Positions 23,284 to 34,625 of a DNA stretch of 64,000 bases are shown piece by piece. Position 1 is the first letter of the stretch; every line of letters starts with the position of its first letter. Origin of the DNA: Bromus sterilis (taxonomy: Eukaryota; Streptophyta; Magnoliopsida; Poales; Poaceae); NCBI GenBank assembly GCA_950022295.1, contig OX465599.1, positions 276,851,501 through 276,915,500 on the forward strand, given 5' to 3'. Position numbers and translations under genes: made by a program. The notes below the pieces were generated by a model. It searched no databases, had not been told where the DNA came from, and saw only the letters and a program-made list of their open reading frames with translations.

Positions 23284-24822
23284 AAAACATCCTGAAGCAA
23301 TCTATCAAGTCTTCCCCAGAATCAGAGTCAATCTTTATTCCGGCCGACCTGAAGATGGCAGATCTCGAAGCAAAGAAATTGGCCAAAAAGCAAAAGTTGG
23401 AGAAGCATTCGGCCGCACCAGGGGCTGCCGATTGCGAACCAGGGGCTGCGGTCGTCAGCTCGGGGACTGAGATGGTCGTGCAAGATGAAATCGCCTCCTC
23501 CTCCTTCGAACTGCCAGTAGCAGAAGCCGAACCACCAGAACCAGGAGCAGTTGTTGTAATGGTAATTTTCGTGGAACCGTCATGGGCAGAGCCGATCAAT
23601 TTTTTTTGGCGGACGGTACACTCCCCTAAGATGAAGTAGAAGCTAGGAAAATCCAGCGCCGATCTGGAGCATACACCATCATCAACAACGAGCTAGTGCA
23701 TCGAAGTGCGACTGGAGTCCCCCAGCGTTGTGTGGAAGAGGAAAAGGGGCTGGAGTTGTTCCGAGACATCCACCAAGGAGAGTGTGGCCACCATGCATCA
23801 ACTATAGCAATAGTTGCCAAGGCTTTTCGCCACGGTTTCTACTGGCCGACTGCGAGAGCAGCGACAGAAGATCTTGTCAAGCACTGCAATGGGTGTCAAA
23901 GATTCAAAGCCAAGATCCACTTACCAGCTTCAACACTCAAAACCATTCCGATCACATGGACATGGTTGGACCGTTCGAAACAGCCAGAGGCGGCATGACA
24001 CATTTGTTGGTAGTTGTGGACAAGTTCACCAAGTGGATTGAGGCAAGGCCGATCAAGAAGCTAGATGGACCGACTGCGGTCAAGTTTATTATGGACATCA
24101 CAGTCAGATACGGAGTGCCGCACAACATCATCACTAACAATCGAACAAACTTCACAAAAGGGGCGCTAGCTCGGTATGCTTCCCAGCAGGGCATTCGGCT
24201 GGATGTAGCATCCGTAGCTCACCCCCAGTCAAATGGTCAAGTAGAGCGAGCAAATGGCCTCATTCTATCCGGAATCAAGCCAAGATTGGTAGAACCACTA
24301 GAGAGAGCGCCTAGCGCATGGCTCGACGAGCTGCCTGCAGTGCTCTAGAGTCTGCGTACCACACCAAACCATTCAACTGGATTCAATCCCTTCTTCCTTG
24401 TATATGGTGCGGAGGAAATTCTTCCCTGTGTTATCGAGTTCGACTCACCTCATCACGCCATGTACACGGAGGCTGAAGCCAAGGAATCTCGCGAGGACGG
24501 TGTTGATCTGAGAGAAGAAGCATGTCTCCTGGACTTGTCCAGGTCGGCAATATACCAGCAGAAGCTGCGTCACTACCACAACAAGAAGATCCGTCCCCTA
24601 GCTTTTCATGAGGGTAACTTGGTGCTGCGCCGAATCCAGAAATCGGATGGCCAGCACAAGTTATCCTCTCCTTGGGAAGGTCCATTCGTCGTCAGTCGGG
24701 CGCTCAAGAAGAATGCATACTACCTCATCGATTGCAGAAAGCCGACCCGATATGTGGATACTTCTGGAAAAGAAACGGAGCGTCCATGGAACGTCGAGCA
24801 GTTGTGCCCGTTTTATAGTTGA
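23284..24822 (+). pseudogene. pol: Tat integrase, broken and missing a catalytic residue
   Basis: After an A/E-rich linker (to about 23640) come the zinc-binding H/C segment (RDIHQGECGHHAS ... HCNGCQRFKA, 23760-23920), the catalytic core (MDMVGPF, VVDKFTKWIEARP, YGVPHNIIT, HPQSNGQVERANG) and a C-terminal region (RHYHNKKIRPLAFHEGNLVL to WNVEQLCPFYS, stop at 24820). The second aspartate of the D-D-E triad, normally in IITDNG, is replaced by Asn (codon 24136-24138, IITNNR). The first D and the E are present. Frameshifts occur near 23990 and a stop lies at 24346-24348. Confidence 0.9.
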
Positions 24823-25551
24823 GCGGTGTCATTGTATTTTCCCCCTATTTAAAAATATTATCAATGAGAATAGTCGTGCGTCCATGAGACCACATTCGGC
24901 AGGAGTTACAAAAACTTGTGCATTCATTTCCCAGTCCTACGGTCGGCGAAAGCGGACCCGGGGACTGGTCGGTTGCCCCGAAACGGGTATACTTAAGAGG
25001 AAGAGAATAAAGAGCGATGGGTTTGTGAATGCCGGTTCGAACCGAATGCAGACCGCAGGTCGGCTATAATGTCGGGTGGACGTGGACGAGCAAAACCATC
25101 AATCGAAAAATTCGTACTCCAAAAGTATATTCAGTTCGGAGTTAGCCGACAGCAGACCTACCGATTGTGACCAGACCGGCTGGCCAACAGTCGGCAGGTT
25201 GCAATCGGCCCGTCCGCGAAACCTTACCTTTACGAGAAAAACTGAGAGCCTAAAAGTACTTGTCAAAGTTTCCTTCAAGGTCTCTTCTCTGATCTGATCA
25301 CAGACCGCAGGTCGGCTGTAGGATCGGCAGGAACATCGACAAAGGAAGAAATAGAGGCAAAGAAAAAGGCAATCAGTTTGAAAACGCAAAGGCAAGATAG
25401 CATATATAAGCCTAGCAGAAACTGAGTTCACGAGCGAGCATGGTCGATTGGCCGAATGTTTTTCATTAAATGAAAGTGGCCCTCAGCGGGCGCACTTGGA
25501 ATTTAACCAGTGTTTGTAAGGCAAAAGCAGGCAAATAAGGGTGCACCGAAC
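24823..25551 (+). other. Spacer between Tat pol and the antisense gene
   Basis: Non-coding. It holds several copies of the phrases CAGACCGCAGGTCGGCT (25049 and 25303) and ATCGGC-rich runs typical of this element. The antisense gene ends at 25552, so the two genes are convergent with about 0.7 kb between their stops. Confidence 0.6.
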
Positions 25552-25784
25552 TCAAGTAGTCGGCGCGTCGGGAGCAGATGGGGCAGTCGGAGCTAAAGTA
25601 GTTGGAATTGTGCTGGCGGCACCTCCCGGAGCCGAAGTAGAGGTGGCATCGGGCTGAGGGTTCGGTGGGTCGCGAGCTGTGCTCGACGAATGCCCGTCGG
25701 AGGAGTCCTCGCCCTCTTCATTGTTGTCGTCATCTTCATCATCATCATCGGCATAAAGCGAGGAGTGGGAGGTGGTGCTTCTAG
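25552..25784 (-). pseudogene. Tat antisense gene, C-terminal part
   Basis: Minus-strand frame ending in a TGA at 25552-25554. It encodes a strongly acidic and S/T/P/A-rich tail: SLYADDDDEDDDNNEEGED, then SSDGHSSSTARDPPNPQP and a T/A/P run to the stop. It continues from the exon at 38563-39134; the two pieces were one exon before the chromovirus element inserted at the CTCGC site. The acidic tail suggests a nuclear or chromatin-facing protein, but its function is unknown. Confidence 0.7.
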
Positions 25785-27769
25785 CTCGCTATCACAACCC
25801 CAAGTTAGGTATGTGCTAGGATCAAGAGCTACATTGCATTCATGTTAAAATTTCAAAATGAAATTGAAATGGGAGAAGAAACCCCCCTAGATGAATTTAA
25901 TTCAAATGGCCAGAAACAAAAGTTGCTCCAAAAATTCCTTTTGCATTTTCAAAAAGTCTCATAAATGAGTGTGATCACATATGAAGTGATGTGGGACCAA
26001 CCCCATGCTCATGGATTTTTCAAATATTCAAATAGGAGCATGTATTTAAATTTAAACCCCTATTTGAATTAAAGTTCAAATAACTTGAATTTTAAAAATG
26101 TTCAAACTTTATAAGTGGCTAGCCTATTATATTGTGAGGCCATGTAAAAAGTTTCAGCATTTTATAAAATGCCTAGCTATTTTGTTTAGCAGGCGAAACA
26201 AATGCCAGAAAAGAAAACATAAAGAAAATAAGAAAAAGGAAAGAAGCCCACCTACCTTGGGCCCCAGGCCCAACTTACCTCCCCGCAGCCCAGGCCTGCC
26301 TCCCCCGATTGTCGTCTTCCCCGGCGTGGCAAGCAGCTCGCTGGAGCGCATGCCGACGCCGGCGGCACCTGCCTGCCTTCCTGGCACCTCCCCAACCCTT
26401 CTACTCGCGCCAGGAGACGCGCAGAGACACGCCTCATCCATCCCCCCACTCGCCGCTTCCTCTCGAGCTCCCTGCGCGTTTCCCCATTCTTCCCCGAGGA
26501 CAGCCGCCGCTCACCGTTGCAAGAACTCGCGGCCAACGTCGGAGAAGAGCCCGGAGACCGTGTCCCGCTCGCGCAACGCCGTCGTCCACGTCAAGCCGTA
26601 GAAGAAGGTGACCTGATTGATCCAGGAGCCGTCGCAATCACCGTTTCCTTCTCGCCGGAGAAGCCGTGGGATTTCTGCAATTCCGGCCACCACAGAGCAG
26701 CTACGACCGCGTCACTGCCTCCGTTGAATTCACGGTGAGCTCACGGTTCACCCGAGCCATTCCTTCGTCTCCCTCCTCCTCTATAGCACGATCCGCCATG
26801 GGAGCCGGAGCTTCTCGCCGCCGGGATCCATGGCGACGACCGCCTGTAGCGCAATCGAGTTCGTCTTCTTGTCCTTCGTCTTCGCCGTGCTCCACTGCTT
26901 CGAGTGAGCCCTTTGCCGCTTCAAGTGGATCTCCACAGCGAGGTCCACCTCGAGCTCGTGGTTCTGCCGCCGCTAGGGCACGTCCCCATCGCCGCTCCGG
27001 TGCACCCCGACTCCTCCTTCCACTCCAGCTCCAGTTTAATGCCATTGGCGCGTCAAACGCGTGCCCAGAGCATGTTCCCATGCACGCCGCCGTGCTGGTG
27101 GGTCGCCGGAGACTCGCCGCCGGTGAGCTCCACGTGGCCAGGGTTAATTAACCCTTAAACCCACCCCCAGTGTGACTTACAGGTGGGACCTGCCCCATGT
27201 TAACCCTCTAATTAATTTAAATCAACAGATTAAATTAACAGTGACACTAACAGATGGGTCCCAGTGGTTAGAAGCCCCCCACGGCATGATGATGTCAGCA
27301 TGACGCCATAAATCAATTTCTATTTTAAAAGAATTCAGAAAATTCTAGAAAATTAATTAAACTTTGGAAATTCATAACTAATTCATTTTAACTCCAAATT
27401 GGACAAATAATATGTCTAAAATTATTAGAAAAATGCAAGGAATGTTATGGACTTTGTTTTCATGTTTGACCTATTTAAATTGGGTGAACAGTGGCATTTG
27501 TCCATATGACTTTAATTTGAATTCTAATTTGGAGTGAATTTGCAAATGACTTTGCATTCCACTTCTTTTAAATGGAATTTTACCCACATTGCAACCATGA
27601 ACATCACCATTGCAATCTTTTTCATGTGATTGTGCATTGTATTTTATTTTGATCCTATGATTGTCATATTGCTAATAGAAGTGGAACCGGAACCGGAGGC
27701 CACCCCCTTCGTTGAAGACCCCAATACTGAACCTCGTCAGCAAGGCAAGCAAACCCCATTGATCATGTC

Positions 27770-27776
27770 TATAAAA
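27770..27776 (+). promoter_or_regulatory. TATA box of the chromovirus 5' LTR
   Basis: TATAAAA in GTCTATAAAAACC. The same motif is kept at 36630-36636 in the 3' LTR; in the solo LTR it is changed to CGATAAAA at 47152. Confidence 0.65.
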
Positions 27777-29147
27777 ACCCAGTTCCCTCTCTTTCTCGCT
27801 TATGCATGTTTAGGAGTTCACCATGATACGTTCTACCGCTAGTTGAACACATTCCTTTGCATGACCTATCCTTTCTTCCACAATATTATGCTAACCTCAA
27901 CCTAGCAGATCTAGGAATTGCTTGTGATCATCATGTGGCCATTCATCCATGTTATGCTTATGCTATGCTTAGAGTTGTGGAAGCATTGGTCCATCTTGGG
28001 TGATGAATTGATGTTGGTGGCAGTCATGTTCATGTTACTTGTGATGAAAAGGGTGTGGTAAACTTGACTAAACAAGGTGAACGATGAGAAGTTGTGTAGG
28101 AGTACACAGTGGGTTGTCTCGTTGAACACTTCCCTAGGCCCCGAGTTCTTGTGTTATGATCCAAGACAAAGAGTACTACCACATGTTGGGCAAACGGATC
28201 CCCGCTCAACCTAGTAACTCACCCCAGTTCAAGTCCAGGAGTCACTAGTTCGGGCTTTCCATTTGCCATATGCATAGAAAAAGAATGAATGAAAGTTTGC
28301 ATCATTTAGATATGTGGGTGGACCTGTGAGAAAGTAAAACCATCTGCTAAGGTGACGTGTCGGTCGCCTGCATTGTTGACCCGGCCGGACTCTTGAGCGG
28401 TGAGCAACTCAGATGGTTGATTCCTGGATTAGAGTTGGTTGTGAGGTAAAAGTTGTGGAAATTATCGTCTCCGACACCCGCTTGAATGGTGTCGAGGCCC
28501 AGGCGGCAACTGATAGTTTCATGTTTTTAGCAGTACACCCCTGCAGGGTTAATAAACTATTTGAATAGCCGCGTCCGCGGTAAGGGACTACTTGGAAAGC
28601 TGTGCTTGATTATAAGACAACTTGAATGGATACTTCTAAAACTCGCAAGATAAGCGTGAGTGCTATGGTGTGCTCCTCGTGGGGAATTTGAGGAAGTAAC
28701 CATAGTAGTGTATTGGTTGGAGACTTGGTAGTGGACTCGTGTACGCTTCTTACCTCAAGTCTGGTACTCGTAGTATAGGACTAGCCAAGTCAAAGCTGGC
28801 ACTTCTGCATGTTGAAACCCCACCACCCTTTACCTTGAAAATTGAGCATGAGTAGTGTAGTTCTGATGTAAGTCTTGCTGAGTACGACTTTCTACTGACG
28901 TTTTCTTATTCTATGTTTTAGATGAGAAACCAGAACCCGATGGAGTCACCTTCCTGAAGCTCGACGTTGACTAAGATAGTATAGTTCCAGACAACAGTCT
29001 GGTTCCTCGTGGAAGGGCATGTATGTTGAACAAGGATTCTCTAAGCCATTTGTTAATCTTGTCTGTACTCAGACCTAATTTGCTTCCGTTGTTTGATGTA
29101 ATGATGGATCATAGTCATATGATCTTTGTGTACTCTATGTGTAAGTC

Positions 29148-29153
29148 AATAAA
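29148..29153 (+). terminator. Poly(A) signal in the chromovirus 5' LTR
   Basis: AATAAA in GTAAGTCAATAAAG. It is present at the same place in the 3' LTR (38008-38013) and in the solo LTR (48515-48520), marking the R/U5 side. Confidence 0.6.
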
Positions 29154-29701
29154 GATATACTTTGTAGAGATCATGCAATGTGTACCTGCTGTTTACACTG
29201 GACATGTATGATGCGTGTATGTTTATAACATGCATGTCTTAGTGTGGGGTTCGATAGCTTAGTTGTGATCTTGCCGGCGGTCTTTTATACACCAAGTGGC
29301 CCTTAGATGTGCGCAGCTTGGGGCATCACGATGCGATTGCTCGTGACTCTGTCACGTGCCACACTTTGTGGTATGATTGAGCCCGCCCGAGACCTCGACT
29401 AAGTGATCGGGCTGGAGTCTGCTTATGTAAGTGTTATAATTCAATGGATAATATGGTTGAGGCGACTTGTCTATGAGTATGGGATTTCACCACGCATAAT
29501 CATTTAGACTTGTGAGCGGGCGATGAGGACCCATCTCAGTTGATCATCCGGCCTGCATTGGATGCCCCTCACGTTCGATGCTTTCCGAGAGTGTTCTGTG
29601 CTTGGCCTTGTCTGCTTAGACAATTGGGTACGGCTCTCGGCTCTACATATGATTGAGTTGTGACTGGAATTACATACGCATATTCCGGGTCCCGACAGAC
29701 T

Positions 29702-29713
29702 TGGTATCAGAGC
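29702..29713 (+). other. Primer binding site of the chromovirus
   Basis: TGGTATCAGAGC, complementary to the 3' end of initiator tRNA-Met, 4 bp after the LTR. Confidence 0.9.
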
Positions 29714-30169
29714 AGGACTGTCTGTAGGATTATCAAACCCTTGGTCGAAGTCGAGTCTAGCATTCTATAGTTATATAGTTACTTGGGTATAAAGGGAACA
29801 ACGTAAGGCTTCTTTTTGTCCTTACCCTCATCGATCTAAGTTCCGAGTCACCCTCATCTTGTTATACGGGAAGATAGGACTAGGCTCATCTATGTCTTTA
29901 CTAGAACATCTCGTTGATTGCTTCTTTGTAGCCGTAGGACTGTTGAGGTCGTCTAGAGTCATCGTGTTGTTGAGTTCCTTGAGGAAGTTCTATCCAATCT
30001 TTTAAGGCTGTCTCATTTTCCATCTCGGTGTAGCCGTTATGCTGCCCGATTTATTCTGTGTTTCTAGGAATCTTTGCCTTTGCATTATAATCTTTTCCTC
30101 CTAGTCATGTCCTCTTATCTTTGATTCCATCGTAAAACCTGTTCTGATTGTTGTTTTTTATCACACAGG

Positions 30170-31145
30170 ATGTCAGGTGGAACTCGTAGTGCTGTTCGTC
30201 GGAATCGAGACCGTGTTCGGAATCGAATTGAGGATGAACCTCCACCACCGCCTTCTGCGGCAGAAATCATGATGGAAGCTGAACGGAATCGACGTGATCA
30301 AACACGCCTTCTGGAGCTCATTGAGCAGAATACCGCTCGTCAGCTCAATGTAGTTGTTAGCATTCAGGATTTCATCCTCCTCAATCCACCGATATTCCGA
30401 TGTTCTTCTGAGCCCCTTGAAGCTGATTATTGGCTCCGTTCCATCGAGCATAAGCTTGACACGACACATGTTGCTCCCAATGATCGAGTTATATTCGCGA
30501 CATACTTTCTGGAAGGTGCTGCTGCTGAATGGTGGGAGAACTATGTTGCAATGCAGCCTGATGGCCACATAGTGACTTGGCAGGAGTTCCGTGATGCCTT
30601 TCGAGGGTACCACCTTCTAGATGAGTTAATGGAGCGCAAGAAGGAAGAGTTCTGCAATCTGACTCAAGGAGAGATGTCCATTCATGAGTATGTGAGAGAG
30701 TTCAACCGTCTTGCTCTTTATGCCCAACATGAGATCCCCACCGATGCCAGAAAGCAGGCAAGGTTCCGTAAAGGACTTAGCCTTATCCTTCGACATGATC
30801 TCAACCTCCTTGAATTTGCCACCTTTGAGAATTTAGTCAACAGATCCTTCAGAGCTGAGCATGGCAATGAAGTATTTGAAGAGTCTCACAAGCATGCTCG
30901 TGAGCTTGCTCCTTCTTCAAGTTCAGCCCCTCAGAAACGCCGAATATTGATTCCAACTAGTGCCATACATCAAAACCTTCTTCAGAGGCCACCCTCCAAT
31001 ATATGCCATCCACCTCAACACATTGTTCCTCCCAGGAATGATGGTGTGCAATCAAGTAATCCTGCTCCCAGCAATTCAGGCAGGGTGTGTTTCAAGTGTG
31101 GTCTGCCAGGCCATTAACTCCGTCAGTGCCCTCAGGTTCTGATGG
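30170..31145 (+). pseudogene. gag: Chromovirus gag, stopped inside the zinc knuckle
   Basis: The gag core shows PIFRCSSEPLEADYWLRSIE, FATYFLEGAAAEWWENY and FCNLTQGEMSIHEYVREF, the standard retrotransposon gag pattern, over residues 60-240. The CCHC knuckle reads CFKCGLPGH, then a TAA (31115-31117), then LRQCP: the stop replaces one residue between the His and the last Cys. The coding continues in the same frame into the protease, as expected of a single gag-pol frame. Confidence 0.9.
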
Positions 31146-33145
31146 CACCACGTCATTCTCGACGCAAGCCTCCAAAGAAATCAACCACCAAAACCTTTCC
31201 AGCAAAGCTTTCAGTCACAGGTAGTGGATATGTGAACCAAATCTCAGTTGAGGAAACCACTGCTACTTTTGACGTCATCCTTGGTACACTCCCAGTCAAT
31301 CATGTTCCCGCCTCCGTTCTTTTCGATCCAGGAGCTTCTCATTCATTCATGTCGGAGAGTTATGCACTTCGGCATGAATTCCCTTTTGAAGAAATGTTTT
31401 CTCCAATGATAATTCAAACTCCTGGTTCCAAATGGCAAACTAATAGAGTAAGCCATGGAAATCAAATTGCAATTGAGGGTTTAGTATTCCTTGCTTCTCT
31501 TATAGCCCTCAAGTCTTCAGACATTGATGTCATCCTAGGAATGGATTGGTTATCAAGACAGAATGCTGTCCTTGATTGTAAAGCCAAGTCAGTTAAACTC
31601 ACCCATCCTTTAGGCCAGACAATTGACTACAAATCACCCAGCTCTAGAATCCAGATGCATACTTTGAATGTGCTTCCCCTTCCTGACCTTGAAGATATTC
31701 CGGTGGTTTGTGACTTCCCGGATGTCTTTCCTGAAGAGCTGCCGGGCATGCCACCCGACAGATGTGTAGAATTCATAGTGGATCTTATACTAGGCACAAC
31801 CCCAATTTCCGGACGCCCATATAGAATGGCCCCACATGAGTTAGCTGAGCTAAAAACCCAACTTGATGCTTCATTGGCAAAAGGCTTCATCCGCCCTAGC
31901 TCATCGCCATGGGGTTGCCCCGTTCTGTTCGTAACGAAGAAAGATGGAACAGAAAGGATGTGCGTAGACTATCGCCCGCTAAATCTAGCAACGATAAATA
32001 ACAAGTACCCACTGCCCAGGATCAATGATGTTTATGATAGACTTGCTGGATCCTTTGTCTTCTCCAAGATGGATTTGAGATTAGTCTATCATCAAATCAA
32101 AATCCGAAACGAGGACATTCCCAAGACGGCTTTCACTACTCGATATGGTCTTTACGAGTACACCGTCACGTCCTTCGGTTTAACCAATGCCCCCGCCACA
32201 TTCTCGCGCTTGATGAATTCGATCTTCATGGAGTACTTAGATAAATTCGTTGTGGTTTATCTAGATGACATTCTCATCTACTCAAAGAACGAAGAAGAGC
32301 ACACATAACATCTTAGGCTGGTATTGATGAAACTTCAAGAGCATCGCCTTTATGCCAAGTTCTCTAAGTGCGAATTTTGGCTACCAGAAGTGACCTACTT
32401 AGGCCACGTGATTTCTGCGAAAGGCATTGCTGTCAATCCCGAGAGAGTTCAGGCCGTCCTTGACTGGACTCCACCTGAATCATTTAAGCAAGTTAGGAGT
32501 TTTCTTGGCTTAGCAAGCTATTGTCGCCGCTTCGTTGAGAACTTCTCCAAAGTTGCAAAGCCTCTAACTGAACTCCTCAAGAAAGATAAGAAATTCGAAT
32601 GGACCCCCAAGTGCGAGGAAAGCTTTCAAGAGCTAAAAATAAGATTGACTTCTGCACCCGTACTTGCACCTCCAGACACCAAAAGGGATTTCGAGATCTA
32701 TTGTGACGCTTCACGGCAAGGGTTAGGATGCATACTTATGCAAGATCGACATGTGGTAGCTTACGCTTCACGCCAGTTGCGTCCACATGAAGAGAACTAT
32801 CCTACCCATGATCTTGAACTCGCTGCCGTAGTTCATGCCCTGAAGACTTGGCGACATTACCTCCTTGGTAGTCGTTGTGAGATCTATTCCTACCACCAAA
32901 GCCTCAAATACATATTCACCCAGCCAGATCTTAATTTCAGGCAAAGACGCTGGATAGAGTTGATAAAAGATTATGACTTAGGAATTTCTTTCACCCCAGG
33001 CAAAGCCAATGTCATGGCTGATGCACTAAGTCGTAAGTCGTATTGTAACAACCTCATGTTACAACAGTGTCAACCACTTCTTCAGAGGAATTTCGCAAGC
33101 TCAATCTTGAGATTGTTCCTCATGGCTATCTTTCTACCTTGGTAG
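31146..33145 (+). pseudogene. pol: Chromovirus protease, RT and RNase H
   Basis: The protease has VLFDPGASHSFMS (about 31315-31355). The RT shows PHELAELKTQLDASLAKGFI, CVDYRPLN, KMDLRLVYHQIKI and catalytic YLDD (32258-32269). A TAA at 32306-32308 interrupts it, then KFSKCEFWL and YLGHVISAKGI continue in frame. RNase H has EIYCDASRQGLGCIL, YASRQL and GKANVMADALSRK; the motif normally TDHKSLKY reads SYHQSLKY, so a catalytic aspartate is missing. A frameshift near 33060 follows. Confidence 0.92.
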
Positions 33146-34427
33146 AAAAACCAACCCTTGAGGATAAGATCATAGCCGCCCAGAAACGTGATAGTGGTAT
33201 TCGAGAGATCAAGAAGAACATTGCTAGCGGAGTTGCTAAATGTTTCTCCATAGATGATCAAGGTGTCATTTTCTTTGGCACTCGATTGGTTGTACCATGA
33301 AAACACAATCTTAGAAGGCTAATTCTTAAGGAAGCTCATGATACTCCCCTTTAGATTCATCCTGGTAGCACAAAGATGTACCCAGACCTACGCCAGATAT
33401 TTTGGTGGACTAGGATGAAGCGACAAATTGCTCAGTTCATTCCTGAATGTGATGTTTGTCGTCGCATTAAGGCAGAACACCAAAGACCTGCCGGTACTCT
33501 TCAACCTTTGCCTATTCCCGAGTGGAAATGGGACAAAGTCAGTATGGATTTCATCACTGGCTTTCCAGAAACCCAGAAAGGAAATGATGCCATCTTCGTT
33601 CTCATTGATCGACTTTCCAAAGTTTCTCACTTCCTTTCGTTCGCGAGTCTATAACTGCTAGTCAGTTAGCGGACTTGTATGTCTCTAGAATTGTGTCTCT
33701 TCATGGTGTCCCTTTGGAAATCAATTCTGATCGTGGTAGCCTTTTCACCTCTAGATTCTGGGAAAGCTTTCAGAATGCTATGGGAACTCATCTCTCCTTT
33801 AGTACAACTTTCCATCCCCAGTCTAGCGGTCAAGTTGAGAGGGTTAACCAAATTCTCGAAGACATGCTCAGAGCTTGTGTTATCTCATTCGGAAAGAATT
33901 GGGAGAAATCTCTTCCGTTTGCCGTATTTGCTTATAACAATAGTTTCCAATCTAGTCTGAACATGGCTCCTTTTGAACTCCTCTATGGACGACGATGTCG
34001 AACACCCTTGAACTGGTCAGAAACCGGTGAAAGACAATTCTTTGGACCGGATATGATCAAGGAAGCAGAAGAGAAAGTTCGCATTGTTCGTGATCAATTG
34101 AAAGCCGCACAGTCTCGTCAGAAAAGCTACTATGATCATCATCATAGGCAAGAAAGCTACAATCTGGATGAGAAGGGTTACCTTCGGGTTACTCCTCTGA
34201 AGGGAACCCAATGCTTCGGTATCAAAGGCAAATTGGCCCCACGTTACATCGGACCCTTCCGCATTCTTGCCAAACGTGGAGAAGTTGCCTACCAACTTAA
34301 ACTACCCCCGCACCTTTCCCGAGTACATGATGTATTCCATGTGTCACAACTCAGGCGTTGCTTCAAGGACCCCATCCGCGAAGTCGACCATGAAACGCTT
34401 GATCTCCAAAATGACCTTTCTTATTGA
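33067..34427 (+). pseudogene. pol: Chromovirus integrase, frameshifted
   Basis: The zinc-binding domain (HPGSTKMY ... CDVCRRIKAEH) covers 33350-33480, with stops at 33298 and about 33352. The catalytic core has MDFITGFPETQKGNDAIFVL, and after a frameshift near 33645 SDRGSLFTSRFW and HPQSSGQVERVNQ, so D-D-E residues are all visible. The C-terminal part has YDHHHRQ, GKLAPRYIGPFRIL and HDVFHVSQLRRC. It ends at a TGA (34425-34427), beyond which the chromodomain continues in frame. Confidence 0.92.
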
Positions 34428-34580
34428 GAGTACCCTGTTCGTATTCTTGAGTCAGCAGAGCGTGTCACTCGTTGTCAGAAGATCAGGTTTCTAAAAGTGC
34501 AATGGTCACATCACTCCGAGAAAGAAGCAACATGGGAAAGAGAAGACCTCCTCCGTGCCGAGTACCCACCTTCCTCCCGA
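34428..34580 (+). pseudogene. Chromodomain-like C-terminus of the chromovirus integrase
   Basis: In frame after the stop at 34425: YPVRILESAERVTR, IRFLKVQWSHHSEKEATWE and EDLLRAEYP. The pattern of aromatic and acidic residues (VQW ... EATWE) is that of the chromodomain of plant chromoviruses, which steers integration to particular chromatin. Confidence 0.85.
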
Positions 34581-34625
34581 CGACTTCTGAATCTCGGGAC
34601 GAGATTCTTTTCAGTGGGGGCGAGT

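Larger units (their letters stand above)
25790..29697 (+). repeat. 5' LTR of the chromovirus
   Basis: 3908 bp, TATCACAACCCC ... GGGTCCCGACA. Layout: AT-rich U3 start with a GC-rich block (26230-27150), TATA box at 27770, AATAAA at 29148, then U5. A short open stretch ending in a stop (28921-28974) and a conserved CCCCTGCAGGG motif (28534-28600) lie in R. Confidence 0.93.

Noticed and set aside
26098..27158. Frames up to 167 codons in the GC-rich block of the chromovirus LTR (and 34933-36014 in the other)
   Set aside because: The two LTR copies have different stops and frames here; consistent with a non-coding U3 block.
29702..29713. Possible tRNA gene because of tRNA-Met similarity
   Set aside because: Only a 12-base complement to a tRNA 3' end next to an LTR: a primer binding site, not a gene.
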